From Ariolimax columbianus (taxonomy: Eukaryota > Mollusca > Gastropoda > Stylommatophora > Arionidae), in NCBI GenBank assembly GCA_036924085.1, contig JAVGWX010000002.1, positions 153,393,571-153,457,570 on the forward strand: a stretch of 64,000 bases of DNA. Reading direction: 5' to 3'. Positions 1 through 11,259 of this stretch are shown here, piece after piece. The translations under genes and the position numbers were made by a program. Within the stretch, counting starts at the first letter, position 1. Each line of letters begins with the position of its first letter. Below the pieces are notes generated by a model, which saw nothing but the letters and a program-made list of their open reading frames with translations, made no database searches and was not told the origin of the DNA.

Positions 1-2082
1 AAACACCCGCACTCGTACATACACTTAACACTGTTACTACCAAACCCCCGAACTCGTACATACACTTAACACTTTTACTACCAAAACCCCGCACTCGTAC
101 ATACACTTAACACTTTTACTACCAAACCCCTGCACTCGTACATACCCTTAACACTTTTACTACCAAACCCCCGCACTCGTACATACACTTAACACTTTTA
201 CTACCAACCCCCCGCACTCGTACATACACTTAACACTTTTACTACCAAACACCCGCACTCGTGCATACACTTAACACTTTTACTACCAAACACCCACATC
301 CATACACACATTTAACACTTTTACTACCAAACACCCGCACTCATCACTTTTACTACCAAACCCCCGCACTCATATATACACTTAACACTTTTACTACCAA
401 ACACCCGCACTCGTACATACACTTAACACTTTTACTACCAAACCCCCGCACTCGTACATACACTTAACACTTTTACTACCAAACCCCCGCACTCGTACAT
501 ACACTTAACACTTTTACTACCAAACCCCCGCACTCGTACATACACTTAACACTTTTACTACCAAACCCTCGCACTCGTACATACACTTAACACTTTTACT
601 ACCCACCCCCCGCACTCGTACATACACTTAACACTTTTACTACCAAACACCCGCACTCGTACATACACTTAACACTTTTACTACCAAACACCCGCACATA
701 CACTTAACACTTTTACTACCAAACACCCGCACTCATCACTTTTACTACCAAACCCCCGCACTCATATATACACTTAACACTTTTACTACCAAACACCCCC
801 ACTCGTGCATACACTTAAGACTTTTACTACCAAACACCCGCACTCGTACATACACTTAACACTTTTACTACCAAACACCCGCACTTATACATACACTTAA
901 CACTTTTACTACCAAACCCCCGCACTCATATATACACTTAACACTTTTACTACCAAACCCCCGCACTCATATATACATTTAACACTTTTACTACCAAACA
1001 CCCGCACTCGTACATACACTTAACACTTTTACTACCAAACACCCGCACTCGTGCATACACTTAACACTTTTACTACCAAACACCCGCACTCGTACATACA
1101 CTTAACACTTTTACTACCAAACACCCGCACTCGTGCATACACTTAAGACTTTTACTACCAAATACCTGCACTCGTACATACACTTAACACTTTTACTACC
1201 AAACACCCGCACTCGTACATACACTTAACACTTTTACTACCAAACACCCGCACATACACTTAACACTTTTACTACCAAACACCCGCACTCATACATACAC
1301 TTAACACTTTTACTACCAAACACCCGCATCCATACACACATTTAACACTTTTACTACCAAACACCCGCACTCATCACTTTTACTACCAAACCCCCGCACT
1401 CATATATACACTTAACACTTTTACTACCAAACACCCCCACTCGTGCATACACTTAAGACTTTTACTACCAAACACCCGCACTCGTACATACACTTAACAC
1501 TTTTACTACCAAACACCCGCACTTGTACATACACTTAACACTTTTACTACCAAACCCCCGCACTCATATATACACTTAACACTTTTACTACCAAACCCCC
1601 GCACTCATATATACATTTAACACTTTTACTACCAAACACCCGCACTCGTACATACACTTAACACTTTTACTACCAAACACCCGCACTCGTGCATACACTT
1701 AACACTTTTACTACCAAACACCCGCACTCGTACATACACTTAACACTTTTACTACCAAACACCCGCACTCGTGCATACACTTAACACTTTTACTACCAAA
1801 CACCCGCATCCATACATACATTTAACACTTTTACTACCAAACACCCGCACTCATCACTTTTACTACCAAACCCCCGCACTCATATATACACTTAACACTT
1901 TTACTACCAAACACCCGCACTCGTGCATACACTTAACACTTTTACTACCAAACACCCGCACTCGTGCATACACTTAACACTTTTACTACCAAACACCCGC
2001 ACTCGTGCATACACTTAAGACTTTTACTACCAAACACCCGCACTCGTACATGCACTTAACACTTTTACTACCAAACACCCAT
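1..2082. repeat. 41-bp minisatellite/satellite array, about 50 copies
   Basis: The unit carries CTTTTACTACCAAAC, then ACCCGCACTCGTACATACA, then CTTAACA, 41 bp in all. Shortened variants of about 29 bp (CCGCACTCATCACTTTT type) and 35 bp recur. The 29-bp variant starts at about 329, 721, 1359 and 1839, each time followed by a unit with CTCATATATACAC, so whole blocks of units have been copied. The array runs off the left edge. Two 68-residue open frames inside it (261-467, 1771-1977) are by-products of the repeat. Confidence 0.97.
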
Positions 2083-2671
2083 TTTTCTTCACAGATCTAT
2101 AACTATTTATGACAATAAGTTAGCAGTAATGCCGGATATGAAAAGCACTTTGATGACAAAATTTGTTGTGAAAATGCGAGGTTGTTTTTTCAAAGACTAT
2201 TATCAGAGAAAAAGTATTTTAAAGAAACTTGTGAACTAATTGTAATTGCAGAATTTTAATAAAACGAAACTCAGAACAAAAGTATATATTATATTGACAT
2301 AAACTGCATGTAAGATATTAACAATAACTTTAATTAATTGACACAGCAACAGTATAAAACAAGTGAAACTGAGCGATTCTTCTAAAAAATGAAAATAGTA
2401 ACATCAGCAGGGGTGACCAAGACCATGATTCGCCTCCAAGCGGTTGTCTTGGAAGCAGCCTACACAAGTGTAGTCAAAAAGAGTTGACATCGCAGTGGGA
2501 GGGTAAAATCTGGTACTCAATATGGGCACTTGAAACCGAAGGGTGCAGATATCGCACAGCCTCGATCTAAACAGCGTCACAAAGTCTTTTTCTGGACAAA
2601 GATCGATGAAAAAGAAGACCAAATTGTCGAGATCCGGATTCTGTGAATCGAGCTAACGATTTCTTCTTCTT
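2083..2671. other. AT-rich spacer, no gene seen
   Basis: Single-copy-looking AT-rich sequence follows the satellite. Short open frames on the minus strand (2404-2622) show no recognisable domain. Confidence 0.5.
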
Positions 2672-2920
2672 CTTCGTTCGTTCTCAATCTCCCATTACCA
2701 AACCCTGAAAGGGTAAGTAGCAGAATGTAGTCCAGAGAACGGAATGCGTTGTGTCGTAGTTTACAGCTTGGCTGCGATATTTGCACCTTTCGGTCCAACG
2801 CATCCGACTTCAGCAAGCATTTTTTGAGTACCGGGTTAGCATTCCCTCTTCGATCCCTTCTCCTTAGCCAGTCTGCCCTGCTGCAGCCTGTTATCCAGGA
2901 TCACCGCGTGGAGGTGTAGA
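2672..2920 (-). repeat. Left arm of an inverted pair of interspersed repeats (SINE A-related)
   Basis: Its reverse complement matches 4256-4467 over about 210-250 bp with scattered differences and a roughly 35-bp extra segment. Both arms contain GTACCGGGTTAGCATTC and CCTGTTATCCAGGATCACC. The inner part, with CATCCGACTTCAGCA, also matches the body of the tRNA-derived SINE at 46707-46961. The arms are therefore probably two insertions of one repeat family in opposite orientation about 1.3 kb apart. Confidence 0.8.
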
Positions 2921-3361
2921 AGGGTCTTGGCAGCTATGGTTCGCTGGCCCTGACGCTAGCAGTCAGCTATGGATCACCGACCACTGCAGCTCATGCGCTG
3001 CTCAGTATCTTGATCCCAGATCCCTGACCACATATCATGCACTGCTCAGCATCTTGATCCCGCTAACGATTTCAACATTTGTCAAACCTTTCTTACCAGC
3101 TCAACTATTGCGGGTCACACAAATGTTTCTGGCTTTGATGTATTTATGTTTAGGGTGTAAACACATTTGCTACTTTGAATTGTAGGTATTGTTATGAATG
3201 GATGCTGAGGATTACGTGGTACTGCCGATGTACAAACAGTGGGGTATTGGAATTGTATATTTTAGACGCGGCCAGTGGTCGGAGTGGTACTTGGTTGAAA
3301 CGAATACATGCACTGCAACCTTCCAAGCATGGCGACGGTAGCAAGGTTATGTCGTAGTTAT
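2921..3361. other. Spacer, no gene seen
   Basis: A short imperfect duplication containing CTGCTCAG.ATCTTGATCCC occurs at about 2996-3020 and 3042-3062. A 60-residue open frame at 3175-3357 has no recognisable features. Confidence 0.45.
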
Positions 3362-3545
3362 CTGACCAACAAGATGGGCATCGACATTGTAATTCCCATT
3401 GTGGCGAGCTTACCTAGGAGTATCGCAATGCACTACAGCAAGAAGGACCACGGTCCACTTTCTCAAGTACGTTTCGAGATGTAAGAAGAGCCACTGTAAC
3501 CAGCAACCTAAGAAACATCCCAATTAGCTAATTCAACTAAGTCCA
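3362..3545 (+). repeat. Dispersed repeat family C, copy 1
   Basis: One of about six related segments in this window, all read on the plus strand. Shared landmarks, in order, are a GAGCTTACTAAGGAG-like block, GCACTGCACTA, GGTCCACTTTC, and a GATGTAAGAAGAGCCACTG block followed by an AGAAACATC block. I could not assign it to a known class. No coding potential or terminal inverted repeat is evident. Confidence 0.7.
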
Positions 3546-4029
3546 ACTAAAGAGGGGTGTGCTTGGGGCTGTTAACCTCATCAGGCCAGACATTGCTATA
3601 AACCCACCACTAATACTAAGATACAAGCTTACCATAACGAAGTCTGACAGTGGCAGTAAATTCTGCCAGTCAGCAAAGGTGGATATTAATTGGAGGTGCA
3701 GAGGAGGGCGGCTTTTTATTTATTTAAAAAAACTGAAAAAACAACGAAACTATCGAGACAAAAAAGAAAGCATTTATTTTTAGAAAGCGAAATTTATTGA
3801 TAAAAAGATACATTTATTTGCAAAGACTGACACGAGTATAAAGATAAATAATTTATCGAAGAGATTAGGGCAGATGTTCTTTTTTTTTTAAAATAAAAGA
3901 TTATTGAAACAATGAAGACAAATATATAAATTTATGAAAGAATAATTTATTTTTAGCGACACTAATAATTGCAAAGACAAGTACATTATAAGCCGTCGGA
4001 AATCATTTACACCTGACAACAGGGAAGAA
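3546..4029. other. AT-rich spacer
   Basis: A- and T-rich sequence with imperfect ATTTATTT-type motifs from about 3715 to 3960. The open frame at 3559-3783 overlaps the end of repeat C and is not convincing as a gene. Confidence 0.45.
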
Positions 4030-4190
4030 AGTAAAGTAACAGACAATCTTAATTCAAACCCCGGACCTACGTTGATGTGCCTCGCTGAACAGACCGATAG
4101 CAGCTATGGTATTAGGCAAACCAGACATCTAATTCAAAGTCTCATGATGTATCTAAGCTATCCCGTACCAATAAATTGAAACTAGGGGCT
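4030..4190 (-). mobile_element. Possible degraded SINE
   Basis: CAGACAATCTTAATTCAAA reads on the minus strand as a weak tRNA B-box-like element. A similar arrangement occurs at 25485-25625 (CAGACAATCAGGATTCGAA). No clear A box or tail, so the call is tentative. Confidence 0.3.
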
Positions 4191-4255
4191 GCAGGCCTAC
4201 GTCGATCAAGGCACACAGGTAGGTACTATTACTTTCTCCATCATTCATATGCTTC

Positions 4256-4467
4256 ACATTCTACACCTCCACGAGGTGATCCTGGATAACAGGCTGCAAC
4301 AGAGCAGACTGGCTAAGGAGAAGGGATCGAAGAGAGAATGCTAACCCGGTACTCAAAAAATGCTGAATGTGTTGGACAGAAAGGTGCAAATATCAGTCAA
4401 GCTGTAAAGTACGACACAGCGCATTCCGTTCTCTAGACTACATACTGGAGATTGAAAACGAACGAAG
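4256..4467 (+). repeat. Right arm of the inverted repeat pair
   Basis: Reverse-complement partner of 2672-2920, sharing CTGGATAACAGGCTGCA and GAATGCTAACCCGGTACTC. See the left arm for interpretation. Confidence 0.8.
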
Positions 4468-4484
4468 CCACGCCAGGCCATATG

Positions 4485-4560
4485 CTACACAATTATAGGC
4501 TACACAATCATAGGCTACACAAATATAGGCTACACCGTCATAGATTACACAGACAAGAAC
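4485..4560. repeat. Short 18-bp tandem repeat, about 4 copies
   Basis: Unit approximately ATAGGCTACACAATTAT, with substitutions in the last copies. Confidence 0.8.
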
Positions 4561-4729
4561 TGAAACACTTGTTTCGGCGATAAACAAACAGATATTGGTG
4601 ATTTCAAATTACTAAGCTTATTTGAACGAAACGAGACCACAATAGCAAGGTCCAGTAGAGTATCAGCACTCTAAAATAGAACCATTTACGGTGACCTACA
4701 TAGAGGAGAGGAAGCAGGGCATTGTTGGT

Positions 4730-4925
4730 GTTCGAGCCCGGCAAGTTTCAAACGTCCCCTGGTCTCATGGAAGGTGAAATAGGCGTTTAGTTCTACCAGA
4801 GAGGGACGATAAACTCGGAGGTATCGTGCACGCGCTATGCACGTAAAAGAACCAATGGCTGCTGAAACTCGAAAGTAGCAGGCCGGACAGCCGCTTTCCG
4901 GACAAAAATGCTACATGCTAACGAA
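4730..4925 (+). mobile_element. tRNA-derived SINE, family D
   Basis: GGTGTTCGAGCCC resembles a pol III B box. It is followed by CCCCTGGTCTCATGG and, further on, by GCACGTAAAAGAACCAATGG. The same order of blocks is found inverted at 35640-35850. From memory, the ACGTAAAAGAACC motif is common in short interspersed repeats of bivalves and gastropods. The A box is not clear, so the head may be truncated. Confidence 0.65.
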
Positions 4926-5490
4926 ATTCCTACTCAATAGTGGTCTTGCATGAAAGACATCGGAGACGGCCTCTCCATCATACAAAGACACAAATGTACA
5001 ATCGCCTGCTTGTCTGCGCGGGTATGTTGCTGTTGGTGAATACCCACGCCGAGTAAGCTTACTCCTTTGTGCGCCTTGAAACGGGTGTTAAGTAGCCGGT
5101 CGTAGTAGCTTTCTTCATATACTTAGCGTGCTGATGACGGCTAACCGGGGTCCTTAAAGCGGTTGTGCTATGCTTGGTTTCATCTGCGTTTCGTTCATTA
5201 CTACATGGATCACGTCGATCTCCTATCTCGTTAGCTAGACTGCCATAAAATCCGCTTTCCAGAAAGAACTAGGTGGAAGCGATATGGGGATCTTGGTCAG
5301 TATATTTTACAGACAACAGAAAAGAAAGAGATGTAATATGCAATTATAATGTTAGTATCTGGTGAGTACTGCATTGTCTGTAGTATATAGTCTTAGGCTA
5401 GGCAGTTATAGACAGATTAAAGAGGCAAGTAAAGCTGGGTCACTTGCATACAATGTGTTTGAAGGCTTCTGATTCCGTCTTTGTAGAATC
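4926..5490. other. Spacer, no gene seen
   Basis: No domain, array or clear interspersed repeat recognised. Confidence 0.4.
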
Positions 5491-5494
5491 AGTC

Positions 5495-5850
5495 GCTTTG
5501 GCGCTCGACCTGCAGGATGCACACAACCGGGATTATTTTGGGACACTGATGCGCTGTTTGAAGCAGTGTAGAATCAATCAGTGGCTGGTTGACTGGATAT
5601 CAACTGCCCTGACGGAAAGGACACGTGTACTACTGCTTGGACTCGGGGACATTAGAACCGATGAAAATAGTTCCAGGATTGCCGCAAGGTCCTTCTCTCT
5701 CACCAGTGCTGTTCAACATCTACACAATAAGACTGGCCAACATTAAAACCACTGGGCCAGGGCGAACATTGACATTTGCCGATGACATTCTGACATACAT
5801 GACTGGCTTGGCTAGGTATGAGATGAATATACCTATGATTCAGCAATAAA
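5495..5850 (+). pseudogene. Non-LTR retrotransposon reverse transcriptase relic
   Basis: Two overlapping frames together give three RT landmarks in order. An ALDLQDAHN segment (about 5498-5525) matches motif A with a tolerant Asp. A LPQGPSLSPVLFN segment (about 5680-5715) is motif B. A TFADDI segment (about 5770-5787) is motif C with the catalytic Asp pair retained. A frameshift near 5630-5690 separates motif A from B and C, and stop codons follow 5849, so it is dead. The LDLQDA..N and LPQG forms are typical of LINE RTs, but the clade is uncertain. The endonuclease and the 3' portion are not recognisable. Confidence 0.85.
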
Positions 5851-6477
5851 TCGTAGGTAGAGACCAAAAATGAATCAGCAAATCACAGACTGCAGAACTT
5901 TGGAATCCGAACAAGGATTGAGTGGAGTCGACCACATGGAAGTATGGGGTAGGTGTGTTTTTTACCTATAAGCGACATGAACTATCAGTATCCACATCCA
6001 TCGCCATTTAATATGAGAGATACATGGATATGTCGGAAGAGTATCGAAGTTGAGTCTTCAGAACATAACAGAACTTGCTGATGTGCCAGTACAGTCTTAT
6101 AACAACTGCAAGCTTGAGGCCTCTGGATTTCCAGAATCGAAAGTGACACAATTGAGATTAAGTAAACCTTTCTATTTCCGTATATGTTTTTCCGAGTGTT
6201 TATAACATACTAGATTGTTGTTGTTAACATACAATGTTTATTTACTAGGTTTCAATTTCTTTCATAAAATATAACTGACAATCACGTGTAAAGATACACA
6301 TTTGTGTGTAAAGAGGCAGATGTGTTTAAATATAGACAAATTATCAAAATGACAGCGACTGAGAAACACATATTTAAGATATATATATATATATATAAAA
6401 TAGACAGATTAACAACAATATAAAGGCAGAAAGAGAGTCAGCAGTTATACTAAGAGTATAGAGGTGACGGTTTATGA

Positions 6478-6480
<3 letters not shown>
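5851..6480. other. AT-rich spacer, possibly decayed LINE 3' part
   Basis: Follows the RT relic without a clear boundary. A short (TA)n run lies near 6380-6398. Confidence 0.4.
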
Positions 6481-6482
<2 letters not shown>

Positions 6483-6524
<42 letters not shown>

Positions 6525-6600
6525 AGAGAAGGATAGAGAGAGAGAGAGAGAGAGAAAGAGAAGGATAGAGAGAGAAAGAGAGAGAACGAGAGAGAGAGAA
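6483..6600. repeat. (GA)n microsatellite
   Basis: Nearly pure AG dinucleotides with AAAG and GGATAG interruptions. Ser/Leu-rich open frames on the opposite strand are artefacts of it. Confidence 0.97.
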
Positions 6601-6904
6601 TAACTGACAACTGAGAAGATAACATGTGGCAGAATGGAGGACAAGGAGAAGACATAACGACAAATGGAAATAAGCAAGAAAACACGAGCCAGGGACGGCG
6701 AGATTATTTTTGTTTAACGAAAACGTGTATCGGGACTTACCTGGTAGTTGCTGCATGGAGTGGGTTCCTCTAGAAAGGTAGACTGGTTGTCTACCTAATA
6801 GCTGGCTTGAGCATTACTCATGAACGACTGTCAGCACAAACGAAGGTAATTCTCAACTGCTTGTTTTCCAAAGATAGGTTTTCCCCATCTTGAAGACTTG
6901 ATCT
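6601..6904. other. Spacer, no gene seen
   Basis: Unique-looking sequence leading into the 45-bp array. Confidence 0.4.
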
Positions 6905-7475
6905 TGTACCCTCAAACTTGAGGTCTCCAAACTTATTCCCTTCTGATCTTTATTCATCAAACTTGAGGTCTCCAAACGTATTCCCTTCTGATCTTTATTC
7001 ATCAAACTTGAGGTCTCCAAACTTATTCCCTTCTGATCTTTATTCATCAAACTTGAGGTCTCCAAACTTATTCCCTTCTGATCTTTATTCATCAAACTTG
7101 AGGTCTCCAAACGTATTCCCTTCTGATCTTTATTCATCAAACTTGAGGTCTCCAAACTTATTCCCTTCTGATCTCTATTCATCAAACTTGAGGTCTCCAA
7201 ACGTATTCCCTTCTGATCTTTACTCATCAAATCTTGATGCCTTCGTACTTATACTCTTCTGTTTTTTACTTGGCCAATCGTGATGCCTACAAACTTATTT
7301 CCTCCTGTTTTTACTCAGCGAATCTTGATACTTCCCAACTGTTATCTTCCACAGTTTTTTTTTCAGCGTCTCGTGATACCTCAAAACTTTTCTCCTTCTG
7401 TTTTTACTCAGCGAATCTTGAGGGCTTCCAACGTATCACCTGTTATTATTCAGTAAATCTTGGGAAAACCCCAAA
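6905..7475. repeat. 45-bp minisatellite with a decaying right flank
   Basis: Seven near-identical 45-bp units (about 6915-7230) contain AACTTGAGGTCTCCAAAC and CTTCTGATCTTTATTC, and differ mainly at CTTATT/CGTATT. Four or five strongly diverged units continue to about 7475. The period is 15 codons without stops, so both strands are open (minus 6853-7230, plus 6918-7283 and 7234-7791). These frames encode pure 15-residue repeats and are not good gene candidates. Confidence 0.95.
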
Positions 7476-7799
7476 TATTCACTCGCGTTCGTTGTACCGT
7501 ATACAATTTGAGGCTGTGTTTAGAAAGCTCCGCGCTCAACGAGGTGTGCAATGTCAAGCGTTGGCGCGTCTTCTTCCTCTTTTACTTCTGAAGTCCTTGA
7601 ACAAAATAAAATACCCGCACTTTGTGTTATACGACTCGTTAATAGCAAATCTGACAATAACTGCCCACAACAGGACATTAACTAATACAGCGGATGATTG
7701 TAGAGAGGAAATAGAGACGGATAGGACGCACCCTAGTACAGAAGCTCGGCAATATAATCAGACCTGCGCTGATTGGAGCACACAGGGATAGAAGCGAAT
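7476..7799. other. Spacer, no gene seen
   Basis: Contains the end of a 185-codon plus-strand frame that starts in the degenerate repeats. The non-repetitive part shows no domain. Confidence 0.35.
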
Positions 7800-7975
7800 A
7801 GGGCGTCAAAGAATACCTGACGAGGAACGGAAGCAGATGTGGCAATATGTCGTGGGTGGAACTAAAGAAGACAGCCCAGAATAGGAACAGCTGGACAGCA
7901 TACGGCACAGCCGTATATTCCAATTATCCAAATCTTTCAGATCCCCATAGAGCACAGGTCTTCAACACATAGATC
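7800..7975 (+). pseudogene. RTE-like LINE C-terminal relic
   Basis: The frame from about 7850 reads SWVELKKTAQNRNSWTAYG, which matches the conserved C-terminal ending of RTE-type ORF2 proteins, where W..L...A.DR..W...V is usual. A stop follows shortly after. Only the last 40 or so residues remain and there is no catalytic domain nearby. Confidence 0.65.
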
Positions 7976-8059
7976 TCTCTATTAGCCTCGTGAAAGAGAA
8001 CCATTTCATGTCTTGAATGGCTTGATTGTATTGTTCTTGTTAGTAAACTTGTCTCCATT

Positions 8060-8225
8060 TGATCAAAGTTGTTATCGCTTTCAATTTCTACATATAAAAG
8101 TTGTTATAGTTAACAATTTCTACATATAACAGTTGTTATCGCTTACAATTTCTACATATAAAAATTGTTATCGCTTACAATTTCTACATATAAAAGTTGT
8201 TATAGCTTACAATTTCTACACATGA
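8060..8225. repeat. About 33-bp tandem repeat, 5 copies
   Basis: Unit contains TTACAATTTCTACATATA and AAAGTTGTTATCGC, with variation at TATCGC/TATAGC. Confidence 0.9.
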
Positions 8226-8635
8226 ATGCAGCCAACTTATATTCAGCTCCCCCGAGCCACCTCATACGACATGCTTGACAGAATTGCACCTGCTCCAAAT
8301 ACAGGTACCGACAACATCTTGTCACTTATGTTCCAACTGAAATCATAAACATTAAGCCAAATAGTCAATCTTCTTCTTTTCGCCCCGCCAGGCTTATATT
8401 CACCACTAAATGTGGTCCTTTACCAGGAAGCCTGCAGCTGTGCATTTGTAGCGGCAGGTTCAAGGCAATGATTTGATATGATGAGTTTGCTAGTCTCCTC
8501 AACTTCGATGATTTCTCACTTTTGCCGATATACTTGGATGGCTACAGTGGTGCTATTCTTTTCAACACGGGTACCGCTGAGGTGAAGTAAGCCAAAGGGC
8601 TCTATTATATAAAACTATGTGTGTGTTGTTCGTCA
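8226..8635. other. Spacer, no gene seen
   Basis: No recognised element between the 33-bp repeat and the LINE insertion. Confidence 0.4.
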
Positions 8636-8644
8636 ACCGTTATC
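8636..8644. repeat. Putative target-site duplication of L1w copy 1, 3' side
   Basis: ACCGTTATC here and ACCGTAATC at 11277-11285 (8 of 9 identical) flank exactly the segment homologous to the second L1w copy. Confidence 0.6.
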
Positions 8645-8664
8645 TTCTTCTTCTTCGTACGCTG

Positions 8665-9084
8665 TCAGACGTCAACCTTTTTTTCGAAAAAAGCAGCCGT
8701 CATCCTGAGGCTGTCGACACTGCCATAGAGCTTGTCTAGTGTTGCCCCTGGTGATGGCCACATCTGCTTTCTCTGATCCTCGTATGTCAGGCAGTTTTGC
8801 AGCAAATGTTCAGCGGTCATTTTCCCAGTACCGCACGTGTATTCGTCAGTGCCACCTATCTTCAATTTATTGAATAGGTGGTACCTCAGTCTATTGTGGC
8901 CAGTGCGAAGTCTGAAGACCAAGACCTGCTCTCTTCTGTTCAACTGGTAATAGGCATCCTTTGTTGTGTAGCCAGTATGTTCTGTTTTCCATTTGGTCAT
9001 GTATCTAGCTCTAATAAGTCTTTTTGACTCTTCGTATGTCACACTAGGATCTGGTTGTGGTAGTCTTGCCCCTTCTTTTGCCAA
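8665..9084 (-). pseudogene. L1w copy 1 C-terminal Cys/His segment
   Basis: Ends ORF2 with RTGHNRLRYHLFNKL and then a C.C...H....C pattern. Here the first Cys is replaced (DEYTCGTG) where copy 2 has DECPCGTG, and TAEHLLQNC supplies the His and last Cys. Such zinc-knuckle-like tails are common behind the RNase H of I/Jockey-related LINEs. The frame reaches a stop just before the GAA-rich 3' end. Confidence 0.85.
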
Positions 9085-9093
9085 TCTGTCTGC

Positions 9094-9733
9094 TTACTCG
9101 TTGCCTTGGATGTTACAGTGGGATGGAACCCACTGTACCACTACTCTTTTTGGTGCGGACTGCTGGCATAGTTGACAGAGTACTGCTCTTAAATCATTAA
9201 GTTCAGTATTTGTCTGGCATTTTAGTGCTGTGACTACGGCCAGGGCATCTGTAAGCAAGACTATATGGCTTTCATTTCTTTTGCCAGTCACCATTTTTTC
9301 TACTGCAGCCCTCAGTGCCTCTGCCTCCGCTCTGAAATTGCTTGAGTATTTTCGTTGCCACTGACCGTGTTATTTTTCTACCATTTGGTAGGCTCAGGAA
9401 TACCCCTGCCCCTCCGTTCTGTGTTGTGTTTGTTACAGAACCATCGGTGTATGCATGGGTCCAGGCCATGCTTGGGTAGTTTTTCGTTATGTACCTCAGG
9501 GTTATGTCTCCTCTTTCTTTTTCAGTCTGGCTGTTTTTGTTTCCAATACCTGGTATATTTTCTACCACCTCTGAAAATATATGCTGCCTCCAGGTAGGTT
9601 TGCGTACAGTAGGGATGGGCTTTGGTGTTTTAAGTGCGTTCATAGGGTCTTCGCTCATCTGTGCTTTGGCTATTTCTGCAAAGTTTCTCCACTTTAGTTT
9701 CCCATTTCCAAAATTATTTAGTCTCTGGTGCAT
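9094..9733 (-). pseudogene. L1w copy 1 RNase H domain, broken
   Basis: The first frame (9272-9733) contains AYTDGSV, the first catalytic Asp of RNase H, at about 9440. After a frameshift the second frame (9094-9294) has LLTDALAVV, the third catalytic Asp (about 9250), and WVPSHCNIQGNE, the conserved WVPSH...GNE block. The Glu helix that should lie between them is out of frame here but intact in copy 2 (FKAEAEALRAAV). RNase H in such LINEs is thought to remove the RNA template strand during integration. Confidence 0.9.
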
Positions 9734-10088
9734 TGGATGATCTGTCAGTCTTCTGAGGTTTCTCTGTTTGCTGTTGGACCCTGCAGTCTCTTCTGTCGGT
9801 CATGGATTGCAGATTTGTAATCTTTTCGAGTTCTACAATTGGCGTTAACTTCATGCCTCCTGTTATAACCCTCATGGCTTGGTTTTGAAGTTTGCTAATG
9901 TTATCAAAGTTCGCCTTTGCTGCTGTTGTCCATGCCGCAATGCCGTACTCGAGAACTGGTCTCACTCTTCCAGTGTACAGTTTCTTTAGTATACTTTCGT
10001 CTGCTCCCCAGCTTGTGCCAGCAAGTTTCCTCATGATTGCCATTCTTTCTCTGGCTTTCATTCGGTTCTCTCGATCTGACTTGTCCAT
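9714..10088 (-). pseudogene. L1w copy 1 post-RT linker
   Basis: Contains LYTGRVRPVLEYGIAAW, the conserved post-RT segment found in Jockey/I-type ORF2 proteins (V.PVLEYG...W), followed by LQNQAMRVITGG. It overlaps the RT frame by about 30 bp in a different register, so a frameshift lies between 10058 and 10088. In copy 2 the corresponding protein continues without a break into the next segment (60739-61293). Confidence 0.88.
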
Positions 10089-11259
10089 GTCATGCGCCGA
10101 TCAAATGTGACTCCCAGGTAGTTTGGGTTGTCGTTTGGCCGCATATATTTGCCGTTAAGACTTATTTTGGTGTTTTGGGGTTTGTTTGAAAGCGAGAATA
10201 TCGTACATGTTGTTTTTTCCTCATTTATTTTGACCAGCCATGAGTTCGCCCACTCTTCCAGCGATGTTAGGGCCTGCTGCATCCGATTACATGCTATGGT
10301 GAGATTCTTTTCAGAAGTCCACATATCCAGATCGTCTGCAAACATGGAGCTGTGGACTCTTCTTGGTATATTCTCTGTTATGTTATTTATATACACCAAG
10401 AAGAGTGTTGGTGATAGTACTCCCCCTTGGGGTACTCCCTGCTCAAGTGTCACCTTTTTGCGCATATGCCCTTGTACTTGAACTCTGGCTGTTCTGTTTT
10501 TGAGGTAGTGGCTGATCCATCTGTACATTTTCCCACAAACCACTTCCTCGTAGCTTGACTTTAAGTCCATCTTTCCAGACCTTGTCAAATGCCTTTTCTA
10601 GATCCACCCACACCGCTACTGTATGCTTTTTCTCCTGGTAAGCATCCTCTATTTCCTGGGCTATGAGAGTGATCTGATCCTCAGTGGATCTGTGCTGTCT
10701 AGAGCCTGTTTGCTGTGGAATTAGTATGTGGTTTTTCTTCCATATGCCACTTCAGTCTGGTGTTTATCATACGCTCCATCAGCTTTCCTACACAGCTCAG
10801 CAGACTGATAGGCCCGTATCCATTTGGATCTGCTCTGTCTTTTTCTTTCTTTGGTAGTGGTATAATTACAGCATCTTTCCATGCCTGAGGTACAATTCCC
10901 CTTTTCCAGCTTTGGTTCAGGACTGCTAGTAACTTCCTCTTTGCTGTTTGGCCCAACCCCATCAGCATTTCGTTTGTTACGCCATCTTTTCCGGGCGATT
11001 TCTTTTTCTTAAGAGTTCTCATGGCCTTTTTCATTTCATTCATTGTTAGTTTTGCTATCATGTGCTCCTCTGGTGCCATATTGATGTTGTCGTGGCTCTT
11101 TTGTTCTTCATTAATGTCTGTATGCCTATTTGTAGGAACATCAATGTGGTTTGCTCTGGCATAATGCTCTATAAAGGCGTTTGCAGCTTTTTTTCCAGTG
11201 AGCATGTTGTCGCCCTGCTTAATGGTAATTTGTTTGTTTGATGGAGTTTCGCCATACAT
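10058..11259 (-). pseudogene. L1w copy 1 reverse transcriptase, frameshifted
   Basis: The first frame (10699-11259) covers the RT N-terminal region: KKKKSPGKDGVTNEML (the SPGxDG segment), then VPQAWKDAVIIPLPKK and PISLLSCVGKLMERM. A short segment near 10590-10620 supplies motif A, WVDLEKAFDK, in another frame. The next frame (10058-10588) carries motif B, QGVPQGGVLSPTLF (about 10400-10440), motif C, MFADDL with both Asp (about 10335), and the YLGVTFDRRMTW segment of the thumb. At least two indels break the frame between 10588 and 10699. The order and spacing fit a non-LTR RT. Confidence 0.92.

Noticed and set aside
6374..6756. Ser/Leu-rich minus-strand ORFs
   Set aside because: They translate the (GA)n microsatellite.
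6853..7283. Overlapping sense/antisense genes over the 45-bp array
   Set aside because: Stop-free 15-codon period makes both strands open automatically.
9355..9740. Plus-strand ORFs in the LINE region
   Set aside because: They are antisense shadows of the L1w RNase H and linker, which have clear domain motifs on the minus strand.
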